From NCBI RefSeq assembly GCF_019429565.1, contig NZ_JAHXSA010000002.1, forward strand, positions 186,001 to 250,000: a DNA stretch of 64,000 nucleotides. The letters run 5' to 3'. This stretch comes from Schaalia sp. ORNL0103 (GTDB taxonomy: Bacteria; Actinomycetota; Actinomycetes; Actinomycetales; Actinomycetaceae). This document shows, in pieces, positions 19,172 through 29,084 of the stretch (position 1 is the stretch's first letter; every line of letters begins with the position of its first letter). Under the pieces are notes generated by a model. That model was not told the DNA's origin. It did not search any database and worked only from the letters and a program-made list of their open reading frames with translations. A program made the translations under genes and the position numbers.

Positions 19172-19813
19172 CTAGCGGAACAACTTCAGGGCGTTGGGCC
19201 CAATCATGAACGGCGCCAGGATCATCGACGAGCCGAGACCCACGCTGAAGCCGGCGATCACGTCGGTCACCCAGTGGACGCCCAGGTACAGGCGCGTCAC
19301 GCAGATGAAGACGATGAGCGTCAGCGCCGCGGCCCACAGCAGGTAGCGCAGACGGCGGCCGATGCGCGTCGTCGTCAGCACCAGCACCAGGGACACGAAC
19401 AGCGCGGTCACAGCCGTCGCGTGACCCGATGGGAACGAGTAGCCGTCCTCGGTGATTAGGCGCAGCGCCTCCTCGGGGCGAGGGCGCTCGTACAGGTGCT
19501 TGATGATGAAGCTGTTTGCGGCCGAGAACACCACGGAACACAGGATGTACAGGGCGTTCATGACCTTCTTGATGAACCACCACACGGCGCCCGCCACGGC
19601 CAGCGCTACAACGACCGCGCGCTTGGGGTCAAACAGCCACGAGGCGCCCGTCATGAACGAGTTCATCGCCGGCGTGCGCGACGCGACGAAGTCAGACCAC
19701 ACCGTGGTGTCGATCGACAGGGGACTCGTGATGAATCCGCCCGCGACGGCGACAGCCGCGACGAGGAGAAACCCGATGATCACGGGGGGAGTCAGAAGGC
19801 GACGAGCAATCAT
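19172..19813 (-). CDS. PAP2-family membrane phosphatase
   Basis: A 213-residue protein with about five or six membrane helices. All three PAP2 motifs are present: KHLYERPRP, SFPSGHAT and TRLYLGVHWVTDV. These enzymes dephosphorylate membrane lipids such as undecaprenyl pyrophosphate or phosphatidic acid phosphates. It starts at ATG 20 bases after the ychJ stop and is probably the last gene of the operon holding murJ. That context suggests a role in undecaprenyl carrier recycling, which is inference. Confidence 0.85.
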   Translation of the reverse strand: MIARRLLTPPVIIGFLLVAAVAVAGGFITSPLSIDTTVWSDFVASRTPAMNSFMTGASWLFDPKRAVVVALAVAGAVWWFIKKVMNALYILCSVVFSAANSFIIKHLYERPRPEEALRLITEDGYSFPSGHATAVTALFVSLVLVLTTTRIGRRLRYLLWAAALTLIVFICVTRLYLGVHWVTDVIAGFSVGLGSSMILAPFMIGPNALKLFR

Positions 19814-19833
19814 AGTGAAATCCTACCGTAGTG

Positions 19834-20265
19834 TCAGTCGTTGGCGCCGTACTCGTAGACCCAGCGCCCGGCCCGGCGCGAGAAGCGCGAATGCTCGCGC
19901 ATCTGCCCGGATTCGCCAGTCGATGTGTCCCGCCACGAGGCTATAAACGTCACCGTGCCCTCCTCGTCGGAAGGACCCCCGGCCTCGGCCCCCAGGATCC
20001 GCAGACCCGTCCACTGCGTCCCCTCCACCCAGTACGGGGGAGCGGGGCGCGTGCGCGGGTGCCACGTGCGGAACAGGTAGTCCTCGTCGCGCAGCGCGAA
20101 GGCCGTGTAGCGCGACCGCATGAGCGCCTCAGCGGTCGGAGCCGCCTCGCCGTCCAGGTAGCGCCCGCAGCACTGCGCCAGCATCGCTCCCGACCCGCAC
20201 GGGCAGGTACGAGGCCGGGACACTCCAGCGCTCGCAGCGCCGGGAGCAGCGGGGGAGGAGGTCAC
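19834..20265 (-). CDS. UPF0225 / YchJ-family SEC-C motif protein
   Basis: A 143-residue protein. The N-terminal SEC-C zinc motif [13 protein letters not shown] at about residues 21-33 is followed by the YchJ core ([26 protein letters not shown]) and ends in WVYEYG. The GTG start overlaps the trxB stop by four bases (GTGA), so the two are translationally coupled. SEC-C motifs bind zinc and often ribosome- or SecB-related partners; the enzymatic role of YchJ is unknown. Confidence 0.85.
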   Translation of the reverse strand: MTSSPAAPGAASAGVSRPRTCPCGSGAMLAQCCGRYLDGEAAPTAEALMRSRYTAFALRDEDYLFRTWHPRTRPAPPYWVEGTQWTGLRILGAEAGGPSDEEGTVTFIASWRDTSTGESGQMREHSRFSRRAGRWVYEYGAND

Positions 20266-21299
20266 GCCTGGTCGCCCAGGGACGCCAGCCAGCGCTCCGC
20301 ATCCAGGGCCGCACGGCAGCCGGAGCCGGCCGCCGTGATGGCCTGGCGGTACGTGTGGTCCACGGCGTCACCGCACGCGAAGACGCCCGCGACGGACGTG
20401 CGCGTCGACGGCTCGTCGACCGTGATGTAGCCGGCCTCGTCGAGGGCGACCTGGCCGCGCAGGAAACCCGTGCGGGGCAGGTGACCGATCGCGACGAACA
20501 CGCCGTCCACGGCGATCTCACGCGTGGAACCATCCACCGTGGAGGCCAGGCGCAGGCCGGTCACGGCCTCGTCGCCCAGGACCTCTTCGACCGTTGCGTT
20601 CCACTCGAAGGAGATCTTCGGGTTGTTCAGGGCTCGCTCGGCCATGACGCGCGAGGCGCGCAGGGTGTCGCGACGGTGCACGACGACGACCTCGGACGCG
20701 AAGTTCGTCAGGAAGGTCGCCTCCTCCATCGCGGAGTCGCCGCCGCCGATGACGGCCAGGCGACGATCCTTGAAGAAGAAGCCGTCGCAGGTCGCGCAGT
20801 AGGAGACCCCGCGGCCGGAGAACTCGTCCTCGCCGGGCACGTTCATGTGACGGTACTCCGAGCCGGTGGCCAGGATGACGGCGCGCGCGTAGAAGACCTC
20901 GTCCTCGGTGGCCACGGCCTTCACGTCGCCCTCGAGGTTGACGGCGACGACGTCCTCGTAGCGAACGTCCGCGCCGAACTTCTCGGCCTGCTCGCGCATG
21001 TTGTCCATGAGCTCGGGGCCCTGAATGCCCTCCGGGAAGCCGGGGAAGTTCTCGACCTCGGTCGTGTTCATGAGCGCGCCACCCGCAGCCAGCTGACCGG
21101 CCAGCACGATGGGGGCGAGGCCGGCGCGGGCCGTGTAGACCGCGGCCGTGTAGCCGGCCGGACCCGAGCCGACGATGACAACGTCGTGGACGGTGGCGCC
21201 CTCGGGCACCTCGGCCGACGGGACCTGCACCTCGGCGGTCTCAGCGGTGGTATCGGTGGATTCGGCCGTCACCAGGCCCGGAATCGTCACGAAAGACAT
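20262..21299 (-). CDS. trxB: Thioredoxin-disulfide reductase
   Basis: A 345-residue FAD/NADPH enzyme that keeps thioredoxin reduced. [18 protein letters not shown] is the FAD motif, CATCDGFFF carries the redox-active CxxC, and [15 protein letters not shown] the NADPH motif. [12 protein letters not shown] closes the FAD site. The N-terminus is 30 residues longer than usual. ATG 21299 has a strong AAGGAGGG site; an in-frame upstream ATG has none. Actinobacteria usually have trxA next; here ychJ takes that place. Confidence 0.95.
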   Translation of the reverse strand: MSFVTIPGLVTAESTDTTAETAEVQVPSAEVPEGATVHDVVIVGSGPAGYTAAVYTARAGLAPIVLAGQLAAGGALMNTTEVENFPGFPEGIQGPELMDNMREQAEKFGADVRYEDVVAVNLEGDVKAVATEDEVFYARAVILATGSEYRHMNVPGEDEFSGRGVSYCATCDGFFFKDRRLAVIGGGDSAMEEATFLTNFASEVVVVHRRDTLRASRVMAERALNNPKISFEWNATVEEVLGDEAVTGLRLASTVDGSTREIAVDGVFVAIGHLPRTGFLRGQVALDEAGYITVDEPSTRTSVAGVFACGDAVDHTYRQAITAAGSGCRAALDAERWLASLGDQA

Positions 21300-21316
21300 A
21301 CGTACCCTCCTTAGGG

Positions 21317-24300
21317 TTACTGAACGGTGAGTTCGGAGATCCACGCCCAGTTGCGTCCGTCCTGGCCCTTGGGCATGGAGCGGAACTGCAGCGCGATCGA
21401 GTCGGTTTCGACGGCCGCGGGCAGCTGAATCGTCGTCGTCGGAGACAACGCCGACATGGCCAGCTCTGTTCCGCCGCGCGGGTTCGCCGGGTCCGTGACG
21501 TTACGCACGACGACCTCGCCGCCGGACGTCGCCGGATCCATGTTGAGCGTCACCGAGGACACGGTGGCCTTCTGCTGGAGCTTCACGACGATCGTCACGG
21601 AGGTCTCGTCGCGGAACTGGTTGTTGTCGAACCAGCGCGACGACCAGGACGTCGCCGGGTTCGAGTCGATCATGTTGATCGCGCGGTCCGGGTGGTCGCC
21701 GTCGTCGTTGTTCCACGACAGGACCTGCACGGAGGAGATCACGGGGGTCGTGGTCGGAGCCGGCGGGGGCGTCGTGGTGAGCGCGGGGCTGGGCTCCTCG
21801 TCGGACTGCTGCTGTGCGACACCGGCGCGCAGGGACTGGGTCAGATCCAGGTCGGTGACCGGTCGGGTGGCCATCCACGGACCCCAGATCGCGCCAAAGA
21901 GCACCAGGACGACGCCGAAGATCAGCGCGGGCTTCGTCGGGTCGATGAGCGTGCCGGAGCGCTTGGAGGAGCCCTCCTCGTTCGACGAGGCCGGGGCGTC
22001 CTGCACGGGAGCGGCAGGTATCGGGGGGATGGGGTCCATGACCTCGGTGGCGTCCTCGACCGGGGGAGCGGGCACCGCCTCGGGTGCCTGCACGCGCGGA
22101 ATCTGATGCGTCGAGGGGCCGTCCGTCAGGGGAGCGGGATGGGGGTAGTCCTCGGGATTGACCTCAGCGTCGCGCTCGTATGCGCTGGCGGCGGGGGCCG
22201 GCGGCGGGGGAGCGAGGGGGAACGCGGGGGCCTCAACCTGCGCGGCGTCCACCTCATCCGTCACGGGCTCGATGCCGTACTCCGCGAGGGACTCGGGGAT
22301 CGCCTGTGCCTGTGCGGCCTCCGTGGCCTCGGCGATGTCGTCGACGATGGGTGCGGCCACGGCCTCGGCGACCAGCGGGTTTTCGACGGGTGCCTGCGTC
22401 GCGGGGCCGAGGGTCGGGACCTCGGCGGGCGCGGGAGCCGGCGGCATGTCGGCCAGTTCCTCAGCCTTATCGGCTGCGGGGGCCGCGGGAGGCGCGGGGA
22501 CTGCGGGAGGCGCGGGGATCGGCGAGGCGGAGAGCACCTCGTCAAACGACGGCAGCTTCTCGTCGTCGCCGCTGCGTTCGGGCGTGGGAGCCATCGGTTC
22601 CTCCGTCTCGTCGGGTGTGTGTCCCGTCATTATCTCAGCTGGTGCGGGGGTGGGCGTGGAGGACGCTGCCAGGATGTTCACCACAGCGCCGGGCACGCGC
22701 AGGCGGGTGAGCAGTGGGCGCATCATGACGGCGGATTCGCCGGGCGCGGCGAAGCGCAGGACCAGGAGGTACACGAGGCCGGTCAGCGCGGACACGAGCG
22801 AGAGCTTCACGCCGGCCAGTGCCATGCGGCCCAGCGTCGACGAAATTTCGGTGTGGATGCCCATGAGCCACAGGAGGCCGAAGCCCACGAGGCCCGCGAC
22901 GATCGCCGCGGCCAGGTAGGACACGTAGGAGCGCAGCAGGCCCGCGCGGTCGACGTAGCGGTTCTCGCGCGACACCCACACGACCGCGATAATGCCCTGG
23001 GTCAGGCGGCACACGGTCTCGCCGAGCGCGGCCGCGACGACCCACCAGCGGGCGCCCGTCAGGGCGTACATCGACCAGCCCACGATCACCTGGAGGATCG
23101 TGGGACCAATGCCCATGAGGAACACGGGCTTGACGTCCTCGTAGGCGAAGAAGACGCGCTGGCTCATGAGGACCATGCCGGTCGAGGCGACGCCGGGCAT
23201 GAGCGAGGCGAGGACGAGGGCGTAGCCGGTCACGGCCTCGGGATCCCCGCCCTTGGCCGCCATCGCGATCTCCATCATGGGGACGGAACCGGCCATCAGC
23301 ATGGCTGCGGCGACGAGGGTCAGCGACGTAATAGTGCGCACGCCCAGGTGGTAGTTGTCAGCCACCGCTCGGTCGTCGCCGTCGGCGACGGCACCGGCCA
23401 TGCGGGTGAAGATCGCGGTCGTCAGCGACACCGTGATGAGCGACTGGGGAACCATGAAGATCATGAACGCCGTCGAGTAGGCGAGGATGCCGACGACGCC
23501 GCCCTGAGCGCCGTTGCGGCCGATGAAACCGTCGGCCATGGCAGCCAGGTTGTTCGTGGACAGGACGCCGACCTGGGACACGCCCAGGGTCGCGAACGTC
23601 CATCCGGCCACGCGCGGCATCGACCCGAAAGAGGTTCCGCGGAAGTGGAAGTCCGGCTTGAAGGAGACTCCCGCCCGACGCATCGGCCACAGCAGGCACA
23701 GGGCCTGGCAGATGACGCCGAGGGTCGCGGATCCGGCGAGGACCCAGAACTGTGCGCCCGTCAGGTCACCCGCGGGGATGCCGCCGTCCGGTGCGCCGCC
23801 CCAGATGGCGAGGAAAGCGCCGAGGCCCGCGATGCCCACGACGTTGTTGACGACGGGTGCCCACATGTAGGGCCCGAAGATCTCGCGCGCGTTGAGTAGC
23901 TCGCCGAGCAGGTTATACAGGCCGTAGAAGAAGAGCTGCGGCAGGCACAGGAGGGCGAAGAGGATCGCGAGGTTGCGAATGTCCTCGGTGTAGCCGGCGG
24001 CCGTGATCATCACCAGGACGGGGGCCAGCACCATCGTCGCGAAGGTGACGAGGAAGAGCAGGGTTCCCGCGAGGGTCAGCAGGCGGTTGACGTAGGTGTC
24101 ACCGTCGTGGCGGCGCTTGATGGCGCCGACGATCTGCGGGACCAGGACGGCGTCGAAGATGCCGGAGGCCAGCAGGTTGAAGACCGTGTTGGGCAGCGTG
24201 TTCGCGGTCTGGAACGCGGCGCCGACACCGCCGGCGGTCGCGCCGACCGCGGCGATGAGCATCGCGTTGCGCACGAAGCCGAGGATGCGCGACACCATGG

Positions 24301-24361
24301 TGCCCGACGCCATGAGCGCCGATGCCCTCAGGATCGATCGGCGAGGCGTGTTCGAGCTCAT
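21317..24361 (-). CDS. murJ: MurJ-type lipid II flippase with long linker and C-terminal discoidin-like domain
   Basis: A 1014-residue protein. Residues 1-545 are the 14-helix MVF/MurJ flippase (opens [19 protein letters not shown]) that moves lipid II for peptidoglycan synthesis. Residues 560-830 are a Pro/Ala/Glu-rich disordered linker. A single helix follows ([18 protein letters not shown]), then from about 875 a galactose-binding/discoidin-like domain ([39 protein letters not shown]). Mycobacterial MviN has a pseudokinase between flippase and discoidin-like domain; I see no kinase motifs here. It starts at ATG overlapping the DUF6049 stop by four bases. Confidence 0.92.
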   Translation of the reverse strand: MSSNTPRRSILRASALMASGTMVSRILGFVRNAMLIAAVGATAGGVGAAFQTANTLPNTVFNLLASGIFDAVLVPQIVGAIKRRHDGDTYVNRLLTLAGTLLFLVTFATMVLAPVLVMITAAGYTEDIRNLAILFALLCLPQLFFYGLYNLLGELLNAREIFGPYMWAPVVNNVVGIAGLGAFLAIWGGAPDGGIPAGDLTGAQFWVLAGSATLGVICQALCLLWPMRRAGVSFKPDFHFRGTSFGSMPRVAGWTFATLGVSQVGVLSTNNLAAMADGFIGRNGAQGGVVGILAYSTAFMIFMVPQSLITVSLTTAIFTRMAGAVADGDDRAVADNYHLGVRTITSLTLVAAAMLMAGSVPMMEIAMAAKGGDPEAVTGYALVLASLMPGVASTGMVLMSQRVFFAYEDVKPVFLMGIGPTILQVIVGWSMYALTGARWWVVAAALGETVCRLTQGIIAVVWVSRENRYVDRAGLLRSYVSYLAAAIVAGLVGFGLLWLMGIHTEISSTLGRMALAGVKLSLVSALTGLVYLLVLRFAAPGESAVMMRPLLTRLRVPGAVVNILAASSTPTPAPAEIMTGHTPDETEEPMAPTPERSGDDEKLPSFDEVLSASPIPAPPAVPAPPAAPAADKAEELADMPPAPAPAEVPTLGPATQAPVENPLVAEAVAAPIVDDIAEATEAAQAQAIPESLAEYGIEPVTDEVDAAQVEAPAFPLAPPPPAPAASAYERDAEVNPEDYPHPAPLTDGPSTHQIPRVQAPEAVPAPPVEDATEVMDPIPPIPAAPVQDAPASSNEEGSSKRSGTLIDPTKPALIFGVVLVLFGAIWGPWMATRPVTDLDLTQSLRAGVAQQQSDEEPSPALTTTPPPAPTTTPVISSVQVLSWNNDDGDHPDRAINMIDSNPATSWSSRWFDNNQFRDETSVTIVVKLQQKATVSSVTLNMDPATSGGEVVVRNVTDPANPRGGTELAMSALSPTTTIQLPAAVETDSIALQFRSMPKGQDGRNWAWISELTVQ

Positions 24362-26784
24362 GGGGTCTCCTTCGTCGTTGCTGTCTCGGTTTCAGTGGTG
24401 ATGTCTGTCGTGTCAGCGTCGCCGGATGCGGCCTGCGCCTTGCGTGCGGCCCTCTTGCGCAGCGAACGCGTGATGCCGGCCAGGAAGAGCAGGCCGAAGA
24501 GCGAGGCGATGACGGCGGTGATCGCGTCCTCCCACCCGGCGCGCATGCGCACGGTCACGGTCTGGGAGTCGTCGAGGACGACGCCGTCGGGCGTGGTGAC
24601 CTTGTACGTGACGTCGATGTCGCCACTGCCGATCGCACCCACGGGCACCTCGACCGTCGTCGCGCCCTGCGCGGCGAGCGTCTGGGATTGGGCGGGGGTG
24701 GCGCGCAGACGCGGATCGTCGGGCACGAGGGTGACGTCGACGCGCACCGGCCAGGGCAGGTTATTGCGCACGAGGACGGGGAAGTTCGCGGACTTGTTAA
24801 TGAGGTTGACGGCCGAGGAGGGCTCGACGGTCACGGCGGAGAGCATCGTCGTGACCTGCGAGGTGACGGCAGTCGCCGCGTCGAGCTGCTCGGAGGGGGT
24901 GAGCTGCGCGGACAGGGCCGGGAGAATCTGGGGGGTGACCGAGGCATACACCGCGTCGGCGTCGTCCGTCGCGTTCGCCAGCGGTGTGAGCATAGTCAGG
25001 GACGAGGCCATGGCCGAGATTGCGGTCTCCGTGTCGGTAGCGAGAACACCGGCCCCGACGGTCTGGCGGTCGACGTCGGTGGGTTCACTGGCGGCCATCT
25101 CGCTGAAGGACATGGCGCTCACCCAGCGGGGTGAGAACAGGGCCTTCGTGCGACCGGTGAGCCGCTCGTTGATGACGGTTCCGCGCTGGGCCGCAGCGAA
25201 AATGGTGCGCGAGGAGGCGGGGCGCTCGCGGGTGATGATCGCGGTGATTGCGGTGAGGGCCTGTTCGGCATCGAGCTCGTCGCCACCGGACGCGTTCCAC
25301 GACAGGAGCGCCGCGATGTCGCTCTGCTGGGCGAGGGTGCGCGCGCCCGTCCCGTCCGTCGAGGTTTCGCCGGTGGCGGGGTCGATGTTGACTCGCGCGT
25401 AGGAGGTGAAGGGAACGTCCTCGGCAGGCGTCAGGGCGCCCACCGGGGCGATTGTGATCTGGTTCGAGGAGGAGAATCCGGACAGGAACGACGTGCCGAA
25501 GGTCGTGTCCGCAGGCCAGGCGACGTTACGCAGGATCGAGGGGCCGGAGTCGGGTGCGGAGGTCGTCGTGGCGGACTGGCCGGCGGTGCTTGCGGATGTG
25601 CTCGGCGTGGGCGTGGCCTCGGGTGTCCCGGAAGGGGAGGGGGTGGCCGAGGCCGACGGGCTGGGGCTGGCCGGAGAGTTGGCGGGTGCGACCCACCCGG
25701 CCTTGCGCAGCGTGTCGGGGAAGTCGGCCATCGAGCGCGAGGCGCGGTCCCAGAAGCCGGTGTTGCCCGACAGTGACAGGGCACCGAGGTCGGCGTCTCC
25801 CTCGGGCAGGGCGATGATCTCGGTCGCGTTCGACAGGAGCGCCGCGACGAAGGCCTCGGACTGGAGGTCACGAGCGCGCTGCGCCGGGTCTGTGGCCGTG
25901 GGGGCGGGCGTCGGGGTGGCGGACGCGCTTGGCGAGGCCGTGGGGGCACCGGACTGACCCGATTCCGCGTCGGACTGGCCGGACTGGGCGGGGTCAGCTT
26001 CGGACTGTCCCGCGTCGGTCGAGGGGGAAGTCGAAGGAGAAGCCGAAGGGGAAGCCGAGGGGGTCGGTGTGGCCGTGGGCTGCGGGCCGCGAGGGATCAG
26101 CAGCGGGTCGACGGCCAGGGTGACGCCGCTGGCGGAGGCGAGGCTGAGGACCGCCGAGCGTTCACCCTGGTCCTGGGTGGCGCTCGTCGAGGTCCAGGGG
26201 ATCACGGTGCTCACGCGCGAGGCGGAGACCTGCGCGCCCGAGTCCCACACGATGATCGATCGGTCCTTGCCCGAGTATTCGCCGGAGGTCGCAGTCACGG
26301 TCGTGACGCGCGGGCCCCACTCCTCGGCGTCGGTGAGAGGCAGCGAGGACGTGGGAATGCGGATCTCGAAGGAAGTCGTGGCTCCTCGGGCGACGTCCGT
26401 GAGCGAGGAGGAAGCCGCGTGGGTCGCGTCCGGCTCGTCATCGGTGAGGGCGGTCGTCAGCGCGGGGACAGAAATCGGCGTCTCGTTGGCGACGAACACC
26501 TCGAGGGAGATATTCGCGAGCGTCGTTGGCGAATCGTTATGGACCGTTCCAGAGATAACGAGTTCGTTTTCATCTGTGATGATTCGAGGCGACAGCGAGT
26601 TAATGGAAACAGATAGACCGGAATCCTCTGAGACCGTACCCATGACGGCGGGGCGTGACTCGTCCGACTGGGAGGTCACGGTGGGCAGCGGGGCGGCCCC
26701 GGCCTCGCTGAGACCGAGGCCGAAGGGAAGAGCCATCGCCGCGCACAGGACGCCAGCCGTCAGCGCGCGCCTAGTCACGGCCAT
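24358..26784 (-). CDS. DUF6049 secreted/membrane-anchored protein
   Basis: An 808-residue protein with a signal peptide (MAVTRRALTAGVLCAAMAL...GAAPLP) and one C-terminal helix (VIASLFGLLFLAGI) followed by a basic tail, so it is anchored with a large extracytoplasmic part. A SASPS-rich low-complexity stretch is near residues 220-300. Gene position, between NUDIX and murJ, equals mycobacterial Rv3909. The ATG at 26784 overlaps the NUDIX stop by 14 bases; a longer frame running into the NUDIX gene was not used. ATGA overlap with murJ means tight coupling. Role unknown but probably envelope-related. Confidence 0.82.
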   Translation of the reverse strand: MAVTRRALTAGVLCAAMALPFGLGLSEAGAAPLPTVTSQSDESRPAVMGTVSEDSGLSVSINSLSPRIITDENELVISGTVHNDSPTTLANISLEVFVANETPISVPALTTALTDDEPDATHAASSSLTDVARGATTSFEIRIPTSSLPLTDAEEWGPRVTTVTATSGEYSGKDRSIIVWDSGAQVSASRVSTVIPWTSTSATQDQGERSAVLSLASASGVTLAVDPLLIPRGPQPTATPTPSASPSASPSTSPSTDAGQSEADPAQSGQSDAESGQSGAPTASPSASATPTPAPTATDPAQRARDLQSEAFVAALLSNATEIIALPEGDADLGALSLSGNTGFWDRASRSMADFPDTLRKAGWVAPANSPASPSPSASATPSPSGTPEATPTPSTSASTAGQSATTTSAPDSGPSILRNVAWPADTTFGTSFLSGFSSSNQITIAPVGALTPAEDVPFTSYARVNIDPATGETSTDGTGARTLAQQSDIAALLSWNASGGDELDAEQALTAITAIITRERPASSRTIFAAAQRGTVINERLTGRTKALFSPRWVSAMSFSEMAASEPTDVDRQTVGAGVLATDTETAISAMASSLTMLTPLANATDDADAVYASVTPQILPALSAQLTPSEQLDAATAVTSQVTTMLSAVTVEPSSAVNLINKSANFPVLVRNNLPWPVRVDVTLVPDDPRLRATPAQSQTLAAQGATTVEVPVGAIGSGDIDVTYKVTTPDGVVLDDSQTVTVRMRAGWEDAITAVIASLFGLLFLAGITRSLRKRAARKAQAASGDADTTDITTETETATTKETP

Positions 26785-27304
26785 CCCGATACAGCAGGTC
26801 CAGGGCGATGCGCACGATGCGGCGCTCGTTGGGGTAGGCCAGCTGGCGCGACACGTCGCGCAGCGGCACCCACGCGGCCTCCTCGGCCTCGTGATCCGGA
26901 TCCCCATCGACGGAGATCGTGCCCGACTCATACCCCATCAGGTAGTGGTGGACGACCTTGTGAACGCGGCGGTCGTTGCCGGAGAACCAGTAGTCGATCG
27001 ATGCGAGGTGGCGGATGATGCGCCCGTGGATGCCGGTTTCCTCGGCGACCTCGCGCAGCGCGGCCTGCTGGGGGGTCTCGGAACCCTCGAGGTGGCCCTT
27101 GGGCAGGCACCACTCGATGCGCCCCGCTCGATTGCGTCGCGCGATCAACGCCGCATAGGGAATTCCGTCACGCACGTCGACGACGATGCCGCCCGCGCTG
27201 GTTTCCGCGGAAATCGGCAGGTGAGAGCGGCCAGCGCGCACAGAAGCGGACCGACGCGGGGGTCGGGGCACCCCGCTTCGGCGGTCAACTGGACGTGCAG
27301 GCAT
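26771..27304 (-). CDS. NUDIX hydrolase (MutT4-like)
   Basis: A 177-residue protein with a complete Nudix box GHLEGSETPQQAALREVAEETGI split here as GHLEGSETPQ and AALREVAEETGI, for Mg-dependent hydrolysis of nucleoside diphosphate derivatives. The 30-residue Arg/Pro-rich N-terminal extension precedes a SAGGIVVDV strand. It is divergent from pcnA, 69 bases apart, as mutT4 and pcnA are in mycobacteria. It is the first gene of the minus-strand operon. Confidence 0.92.
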   Translation of the reverse strand: MPARPVDRRSGVPRPPRRSASVRAGRSHLPISAETSAGGIVVDVRDGIPYAALIARRNRAGRIEWCLPKGHLEGSETPQQAALREVAEETGIHGRIIRHLASIDYWFSGNDRRVHKVVHHYLMGYESGTISVDGDPDHEAEEAAWVPLRDVSRQLAYPNERRIVRIALDLLYRDGRD

Positions 27305-27373
27305 GACTCCACTTTAGCCGGTGCGCGGCCCCCGGTAGTCGGCCAGGGCGCTTTCCTGGCATGCTTAAGGGCG

Positions 27374-28981
27374 ATGAGTACCCAGTCAACTTCCCCGAAT
27401 AACGGCCCCGTGACCGCGCAAAACGCCGGAACGACGGACATTCCTACCCTCATGGCGAACGCCACGAGGACCTTTGCGGCGCTCCCGCCCGCGATTATGG
27501 AACTCGGCACGATTTTTGACGAGGCCGGGGAGGAGCTCGCGCTCGTCGGCGGGCCCGTGCGCGACGCGTTCCTGGGAGTGACTCCTCACGACTTCGACAT
27601 GACGACCTCCGCGCGCCCCGAGCGCACCGAGGAGCTCCTGGCGAAGTGGGGCAACGCGACCTGGGACATCGGCAAGGAGTTCGGCACGATCGGCGGTCGC
27701 CGCGGCGACCTGGTCGTCGAGGTGACGACCTACCGCACCGACGAGTACGAGATCGGCTCGCGCAAGCCCGAGGTGACCTTCGGTGACACGCTCGAGGGCG
27801 ACCTGACGCGGCGCGACTTCACGGTCAACGCGATGGCGATGCGCCTGCCGCAGATGGCCCTCGTCGACCCGTGCGGCGGCCTCGCCGACCTCGCGGACGG
27901 CAACCTGCGCACCCCCGTGTCCGCCGAGCAGTCCTTCGATGACGACCCGCTGCGCATCATGCGCGCCGCGCGTTTCTCCGCGCAGCTGGGCCTCGACGTC
28001 GACATGGACGTCTTGAACGCGATGGAGACCATGGCCTCGCGCCTGGAGATCGTCTCCGCCGAGCGCATCCGTGCCGAGCTCGAGCGCCTCATCATTTCGC
28101 CCTACCCGCGCCGCGGCATCGAGCTGATGGTGCACACGGGCGTCGCCGACATCGTCCTGCCCGAGGTCGCCGGCCTCGTCTCCACGGTGGACGAGCACAA
28201 GCGCCACAAGGACGTCTACGAGCACACCCTCACCGTCGTCGAGCAGGCGATGGACCTGGAGACCGGCCCGGACGGCCCCGTGCCCGCCCCTGACTTCATC
28301 CTGCGTTTCGCCGCCCTCATGCACGACGTCGGCAAGCCGGCGACCCGCCGCTTCGAGCCGAACGGCACCGTGTCCTTCCACCACCACGAGATCGTGGGCG
28401 CGAAGATGACGCGCAAGCGCATGAAGGCCCTGCACTTCGACAAGGCGACGATCGAGGCCGTCTCCACCCTGGTCGCGCTGCACCTGCGCTTCCACGGCTA
28501 CGGCGAGGCCGCCTGGTCCGACTCGGCGGTGCGTCGCTACGTGGCCGACGCGGGTGACCTCCTCGAACGCCTCCACCGCCTGACGCGCGCGGACTGCACG
28601 ACCCGCAACCGTCGCAAGGCCAACTACCTGTCCGCCGCCTACGACGACCTCGAGGCGCGCATCGCCGCCCTGCGCGAACAGGAGGAACTCGACGCGATCC
28701 GCCCCGACCTCGACGGCGACCAGATCATGGAGATCCTCGGACTACGCCCCTCGCGTGCCGTGAAGATCGCCCGCGACTACCTCCTCGAGCTGCGCATGGA
28801 GCGCGGGCCGCTGGGCGAGGAGGCCGCCCGTCAGGCCCTTCTCGACTGGTGGGCATCGGACGACGTGCGCGCCCTCGCCGAGGAGTACCAGGCTCAGCAG
28901 GCCCACTGGGAGGCCAAGGTCGCGGAAAAGAAGGCCCGCAAGGCCGCCGCGAAGGCCGCCCGCGAGGCCCAGGGGCAGTGA
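27374..28981 (+). CDS. pcnA: CCA tRNA nucleotidyltransferase with HD domain
   Basis: A 535-residue class II nucleotidyltransferase that adds or repairs the 3' CCA of tRNAs; needed here because at least tRNA-Ala and tRNA-Leu lack an encoded CCA. Motifs: LVGGPVRDAFLG, metal-binding HDFDMTTSARP, RRDFTVNAMA, and RIMRAARFSAQLG in the head and neck. An HD-type phosphohydrolase motif FAALMHDVGKP follows near residue 315. The tail is Lys/Ala/Glu-rich. ATG 27374 has a weak AAGGG site; a very long upstream frame overlaps the NUDIX gene antisense and is not real. Confidence 0.95.
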   Translation: MSTQSTSPNNGPVTAQNAGTTDIPTLMANATRTFAALPPAIMELGTIFDEAGEELALVGGPVRDAFLGVTPHDFDMTTSARPERTEELLAKWGNATWDIGKEFGTIGGRRGDLVVEVTTYRTDEYEIGSRKPEVTFGDTLEGDLTRRDFTVNAMAMRLPQMALVDPCGGLADLADGNLRTPVSAEQSFDDDPLRIMRAARFSAQLGLDVDMDVLNAMETMASRLEIVSAERIRAELERLIISPYPRRGIELMVHTGVADIVLPEVAGLVSTVDEHKRHKDVYEHTLTVVEQAMDLETGPDGPVPAPDFILRFAALMHDVGKPATRRFEPNGTVSFHHHEIVGAKMTRKRMKALHFDKATIEAVSTLVALHLRFHGYGEAAWSDSAVRRYVADAGDLLERLHRLTRADCTTRNRRKANYLSAAYDDLEARIAALREQEELDAIRPDLDGDQIMEILGLRPSRAVKIARDYLLELRMERGPLGEEAARQALLDWWASDDVRALAEEYQAQQAHWEAKVAEKKARKAAAKAAREAQGQ

Positions 28982-29084
28982 GACGGGGCGCGGGGCGACA
29001 ATCGTCACGCCCGCGCATGGTGCACCCCCGGTCATGCCGCCGTACTCTGGGAATAATTCAACTTTTTGTTAGGAGAGTTATCGC

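Noticed and set aside
26785-26931. N-terminal extension of the DUF6049 protein
   Set aside because: The extension is the NUDIX gene read in a different frame (Arg/Cys-rich); the signal peptide starts at 26784.
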